64,000 bases of DNA, from NCBI GenBank assembly GCA_041393965.1, contig JAWKJB010000002.1:310001-374000 (forward strand), written 5' to 3'. Positions 61,071-64,000 of the stretch are shown here, in pieces. How positions within the stretch are numbered: position 1 is the stretch's first letter; the number at the start of each line of letters is the position of its first letter. A program made the translations under genes and the position numbers. The notes beneath the pieces were generated by a model. It did no database searches, was not told the origin of the DNA, and worked only from the letters and a program-made list of their open reading frames with translations. The DNA is from Acidimicrobiia bacterium (lineage in GTDB: Bacteria; Actinomycetota; Acidimicrobiia; Spongiisociales; UBA5794).

Positions 61071-61318
61071 GCCAAGGGGAGATCGTCGAGAAGGTTGTGT
61101 CCTATGTCGTCGGTGAGATCGTCGACAACCAGGACGAGGTCGAGGTCGAGATCGTTGCCGACGGCGCCGACGCCGTCGTAGCCGAGGTTCGAACCGCCAA
61201 GAGCGACATGGGACGGGTGATCGGCAAGCGGGGTCGAGTCGCACGGGCGATTCGGAGTGTCGGCAGCGCAGCGGGTGACGAGGAGGGGCTCGGTGTCGAT
61301 GTGGAGTTCCTCGACTGA
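61067..61318 (+). CDS. khpA: KH-domain RNA-binding protein KhpA (YlqC-like)
   Basis: 83 residues, a single KH domain. The RNA-binding loop GKRG (53-56) lies in MGRVIGKRGRVARAI. KhpA with KhpB/Jag binds RNAs involved in cell elongation in Gram-positives. Its location between rpsP and rimM is highly conserved, and it overlaps rpsP by 4 bp. Confidence 0.93.
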   Translation: MSQGEIVEKVVSYVVGEIVDNQDEVEVEIVADGADAVVAEVRTAKSDMGRVIGKRGRVARAIRSVGSAAGDEEGLGVDVEFLD

Positions 61319-61319
61319 C

Positions 61320-61859
61320 ATGGCCCCGGGCCGCGGCCACTCCGACGACGCCGACGGCCCCATCCCCGTTGGATATGTGCGCAGAGCGCACGGCGTCCGC
61401 GGCGATGTCGTTGTTCGCAGCATGGTCGACGATGCGGCGACGCGTCTCGTCGTCGGAGCCTCCTTTGCGACCGACGCACCGGAACAGCCGATCCTGACCA
61501 TCGAGGCCGTCACGGCACTCGCCGACGATTATCGAATCTTGTTTGCCGAGGTCTCGGATCGCACCCACGCCGAGGAACTCAGGGGTGTGCAGATCACGAT
61601 TCCCGCGTCGGAGCGCCGCCTGCTTCCCGACGATGAGTGGTGGCCGGAGGACCTGATCGGCTGCCAGGTGATCACGAGCGACGGCAGCCAGGTCGGGACG
61701 GTCCATGAGGTCATCTTCGGCTCGGCCCAGGATCGGCTCGTCGTTGTCGCACCCGACGGGTCGACGGCAGAAGTTCCGTTTGTTGAGGCGCTGGTACCGA
61801 CGGTGGACATCGCCCACGATCGGATCTTTGTGGAGTTGCCAAGCGGGTTGTTCGAATAG
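61320..61859 (+). CDS. rimM: Ribosome maturation factor RimM
   Basis: 179 residues from ATG 61320, one base after the khpA stop. IPVGYVRRAHGVRGDVVV opens the N-terminal domain; the PRC-barrel half has the DLIGCQVITSDG and VPFVEALVPTVD motifs, ending FVELPSGLFE. RimM assists 30S head assembly. trmD normally follows but is absent here. Confidence 0.93.
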   Translation: MAPGRGHSDDADGPIPVGYVRRAHGVRGDVVVRSMVDDAATRLVVGASFATDAPEQPILTIEAVTALADDYRILFAEVSDRTHAEELRGVQITIPASERRLLPDDEWWPEDLIGCQVITSDGSQVGTVHEVIFGSAQDRLVVVAPDGSTAEVPFVEALVPTVDIAHDRIFVELPSGLFE

Positions 61860-61860
61860 G

Positions 61861-61890
61861 GGCCGAAGACGGCCTCCCCAGCCGTTGGGG
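61861..61890. terminator. Two small hairpins between convergent rimM and HNH genes
   Basis: GGCCG-AAGA-CGGCC (61861-61874) and CCCCA-N5-TGGGG (61876-61890) fill the 33-bp convergent gap. They could terminate transcription from both sides; there is no U-tract. Confidence 0.4.
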
Positions 61891-61892
61891 GT

Positions 61893-63188
61893 CTACGGGG
61901 GATCTGGCGGCCGTGTCACGATTTGACCGAGTGCCGTGACCCATCGGTAGGACCCATCCTGACAGCGGCGGTATGTCCAGCGGTGGGTGTCCTTGATCAC
62001 ATGGTCGTGCCTGCACAGTGGCTCGAGGTTTCTATCGGCGGTCGGCCCACGATCGACCCAGCGTACCGTGTGATCGATGTCGCATTGGGTTGATGGCATC
62101 CGACAGCCCGGAAAGACGCATATCGGTGCCTGGGCCCGAACAGCCCGAGCAGTGCCCGCCGTCGGTCTGCGTCTGAGCGCCCGTGTGGACAGCACATTGC
62201 CAGTTTCGGTATCGACAACGGTTGCACTCCACCGGGCATCGTGGTGTTCTTCCACGATGCGTGCAGCGATTTCGCCGACGATTGGGCCGTATCCACCGAG
62301 ATCACCGGGATGTGAGTTCAGGCCAACCAAGGTGTCGAGGTCCACACGGATATCGACCATTCCGCGCTTGGTGCCCGACGCCGACGATCCCTCGACGGAT
62401 GTCGGCTCGGCTCCGAGCAACAAGTCGATGAACACATCGGCCCGAAGTTGATCCATCGTGCGGCCCTCGCTTTTGACCTTGAGCGTTCTCGCAAGAGCAT
62501 TGAGCCGCCGTGTTGCCGCTGCCACCCGATCGGGCGGAAGGTCGAAGGCGTAGAGATGCGATGTTCCATCGATCGACGGCTCAGTGACGACCCGCCGGTT
62601 GGTGCAAGCCGATTCGTAGCGATCCATGGCCGACTCGGGATCAGCTTCGAGCGAGAGCTTGCGGATACGAGCCATGATCTGCCCAGTGGTCAGGTCGGGC
62701 AGCGCCGCAGCGATTCGATCGACAACCACCTGGGCGGCTGCGGTGGAGAGGTGCGCCGTCGCGTGGTCGATTGCCTTGGCCCGTCTGACATCGATGAGGC
62801 CACGCGCGAGCAGCTCGGCGACCGCAGGAAGACGCGACTTCAGGTCGAGCGCAAACGAGAATTCGATGTCGGCCGCCCGTCGTGTCAGATTGAGCGCGAC
62901 CCGGATCTCTGCCGCAGCGCCTTCCAAGGCGCTTTCGCGGTCCCAGCCTTCGTCATCGGCAACCGCATCGGCGATGGCATTCATGTCCTCGTACATCTTG
63001 GCTGAGTAGTACGACACCATCCGTTGATGTGCTCGGAGGACGGCGACCCGGTCATGGCCGGAAAGGGAGTGAACATCGACGCTCGACAACGCTGCTGCGA
63101 GGAAGATGCCGGGACACATCGCATCGAGATGGTCCCCGATGCTCATGTCTTCGACGGTGTGCCGGGTGCGTTCCAAAGTATCGAACAT
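61893..63188 (-). CDS. DUF222/HNH endonuclease, 13E12-repeat family, SOS-box controlled
   Basis: 431 residues from ATG 63188. A long helical DUF222 region (about 20-330) is followed by a C-terminal HNH nuclease: CVFPGC, CDIDHTVRW (H373), N387, and CRHDH (H396). The family is the 13E12 repeat family of mycobacteria, often multi-copy and prone to spread. TAGAAT (63196-63201, minus strand) ends 7 nt before the start and a perfect LexA-type palindrome covers the start codon. The actual DNA or RNA target is unknown. It converges on rimM, in the place usually held by trmD. Confidence 0.88.
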   Translation of the reverse strand: MFDTLERTRHTVEDMSIGDHLDAMCPGIFLAAALSSVDVHSLSGHDRVAVLRAHQRMVSYYSAKMYEDMNAIADAVADDEGWDRESALEGAAAEIRVALNLTRRAADIEFSFALDLKSRLPAVAELLARGLIDVRRAKAIDHATAHLSTAAAQVVVDRIAAALPDLTTGQIMARIRKLSLEADPESAMDRYESACTNRRVVTEPSIDGTSHLYAFDLPPDRVAAATRRLNALARTLKVKSEGRTMDQLRADVFIDLLLGAEPTSVEGSSASGTKRGMVDIRVDLDTLVGLNSHPGDLGGYGPIVGEIAARIVEEHHDARWSATVVDTETGNVLSTRALRRRPTAGTARAVRAQAPICVFPGCRMPSTQCDIDHTVRWVDRGPTADRNLEPLCRHDHVIKDTHRWTYRRCQDGSYRWVTALGQIVTRPPDPP

Positions 63189-63196
63189 GTGTTCGA
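63181..63196. promoter_or_regulatory. LexA (SOS) box over the start of the HNH gene
   Basis: TCGAAC-ATGT-GTTCGA is a perfect match to the actinobacterial SOS box TCGAAC-N4-GTTCGA. It spans the start codon (63186-63188) and abuts the -10 box, an ideal repressor position. Confidence 0.8.
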
Positions 63197-63201
63197 TTCT
63201 A
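63196..63201 (-). promoter_or_regulatory. -10 box TAGAAT, leaderless type, for the HNH gene
   Basis: TAGAAT on the minus strand ends 7 nt before ATG 63188 and adjoins the LexA box. Confidence 0.5.
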
Positions 63202-63259
63202 CGCAACGGGTCTGACACTTTTCGCGACGAAGAGCCAGCCGATGTGAACGCTCGCTGTG

Positions 63260-63265
63260 TACCTT
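63260..63265 (+). promoter_or_regulatory. -10 box TACCTT, near-leaderless type, for the glycosidase-like gene
   Basis: TACCTT ends 8 nt before ATG 63274; no Shine-Dalgarno sequence is present. Confidence 0.35.
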
Positions 63266-63273
63266 CTGTGACC

Positions 63274-64000
63274 ATGAAGCGCCTCGTTGCGTCGGTGGCG
63301 ATCGTCATCGCATCTGGTTGTACGCCGTCGTCCGGAGCAGCCAGCACCACCACGAGTTCATCAATGCCGGTGCCCACAAGCCGGTTGCCCACCACGACGA
63401 TCCGCCCAACAACCAGCACGGGCGTCCAGCTGGCATACGAGGTCCCCGAACACGACATTGCGGTCCGTTCCGGCGACGGCACGACCGAGTTCTACCGGCG
63501 AAGCACGGACGAGCGTATTGTTCCTATGGGTCCCAACTTCCACCAACTCGGCCCCGAGAACGATTACTTCGTCGACAGGCTGTTCTCGCCTGACCGCTAC
63601 GCCCCTTCCTTCGTCGATACGCAGCTCGACCTGATGGTGACCATGGGCTACAACATCGTGCGCACGTCCCTCGATGTGTGCGTGGAGGACTGCATCGGAT
63701 CTCGCCAGGGGGGTTTGCGCCAGGACTACCTCGATAATGTCGCCGATTTCATTCGCCGAGCGAACAAACGCGACCTGTTGGTGATCATCACATCCAACGA
63801 TCTTCCTCGCTATGCCGGGTACATCCCCATCGCCGAGGCGACCTGTTGTGATCCCTTCGATGGGTACATCAACAGCCATTACCTGTCTGAGGTGGGGATC
63901 GAGCAGCGGTCACGGTATTGGACGGATGTCGTTGAGGCGTTCATCGACCGAGAGGTTCCGCTCGATGCGATCATGGCCTACCAGATTCGGGGAGAGCTGT
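63274..64000 (+). CDS. Secreted lipoprotein with glycoside-hydrolase-like barrel, 3'-truncated
   Basis: An ATG-started frame open to the right window edge (242 codons visible). The signal peptide ends in a lipobox-like ASGC (C16), then a Ser/Thr/Pro-rich tether (about 20-50). MGPNFHQLGPENDYFVDRLF, MVTMGYNIVRTSLD and the DFIRRANKRDLLVIIT segment follow the strand-helix rhythm of (beta/alpha)8 barrels such as GH5 cellulase-like enzymes, where MGYNxVR is the usual N-terminal strand. Catalytic glutamates would lie past the window edge, so the activity is unproven. Confidence 0.7.
   Translation, partial: MKRLVASVAIVIASGCTPSSGAASTTTSSSMPVPTSRLPTTTIRPTTSTGVQLAYEVPEHDIAVRSGDGTTEFYRRSTDERIVPMGPNFHQLGPENDYFVDRLFSPDRYAPSFVDTQLDLMVTMGYNIVRTSLDVCVEDCIGSRQGGLRQDYLDNVADFIRRANKRDLLVIITSNDLPRYAGYIPIAEATCCDPFDGYINSHYLSEVGIEQRSRYWTDVVEAFIDREVPLDAIMAYQIRGEL

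Noticed and set aside
1..64000. CRISPR arrays, insertion sequences, integrases, attachment sites or a replication origin
   Set aside because: No regularly spaced repeats, transposase or integrase genes, terminal inverted repeats or DnaA-box clusters were noticed. The HNH/DUF222 gene is the only mobile-like family.

Overview
The window is a gene-dense (about 93% coding), high-GC chromosome segment from an actinobacterium. The evidence is a mycothiol conjugate amidase, an InhA-like enoyl reductase, an AdnAB-like helicase-nuclease pair, a RamB-like glyoxylate-cycle regulator, a 13E12/DUF222 HNH protein and many leaderless-type starts with TAnnnT -10 boxes. The mixture suggests a deep-branching class such as Acidimicrobiia, but that placement is inference. 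There is no rRNA, convincing tRNA, CRISPR array, prophage or insertion sequence.

Layout. 1-8.5 kb: tail of a PD-(D/E)XK nuclease, mca, an overlapping cassette of two dynamin-like GTPases plus an MscS channel, a lipid-kinase-like protein, an orphan receiver, P5C dehydrogenase and a secreted nuclease lipoprotein. 8.6-15.8 kb: a catabolic cluster (three SDRs, an MDR reductase, a MaoC hydratase, two acyl-CoA dehydrogenases, an alpha/beta hydrolase) for CoA-thioester oxidation. 15.8-20.3 kb: aceB-aceA with a divergent RamB-like regulator and a candidate operator between them. 20.4-27.8 kb: PQQ-type sugar dehydrogenase lipoprotein, nucleoside hydrolase, a racemase-like CoA protein, an RCK-USP regulator with its CPA2 antiporter, a DUF368 lipid carrier and dtd. 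27.8-34.7 kb: a leaderless recB-like / adnA / adnB repair operon.

34.7-35.7 kb is the only long stretch without a protein gene. It contains two consecutive blocks of about 350 nt, each packed with hairpins. The second has seven GNRA tetraloops and one UUCG loop, all read on the + strand. Each block is preceded by a near-identical promoter-like element (two GCGAAAA boxes 20 bp apart, then a TTGC -35) and each ends in a 14-bp stem. I interpret these as a tandem pair of structured noncoding RNAs of no family I recognise, and they are the best candidate here for something undescribed.

35.7-64 kb is mostly housekeeping: PH/SHOCT protein, TrmA-family methyltransferase, InhA-like reductase, histidine kinase and ddl; then rpmB, recG-rsmD-coaD, DUF177-rpmF-plsX-rnc, smc-ftsY-cdd; etfBA; a nucleoside salvage operon upp-ATL-deoA-punA that includes a DNA-repair alkyltransferase-like gene; and ffh-rpsP-khpA-rimM. 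After rimM, where trmD and rplS usually follow, there is instead an oppositely oriented HNH/DUF222 gene with a perfect LexA (SOS) box over its start codon. The window ends inside a secreted glycosidase-like lipoprotein gene.
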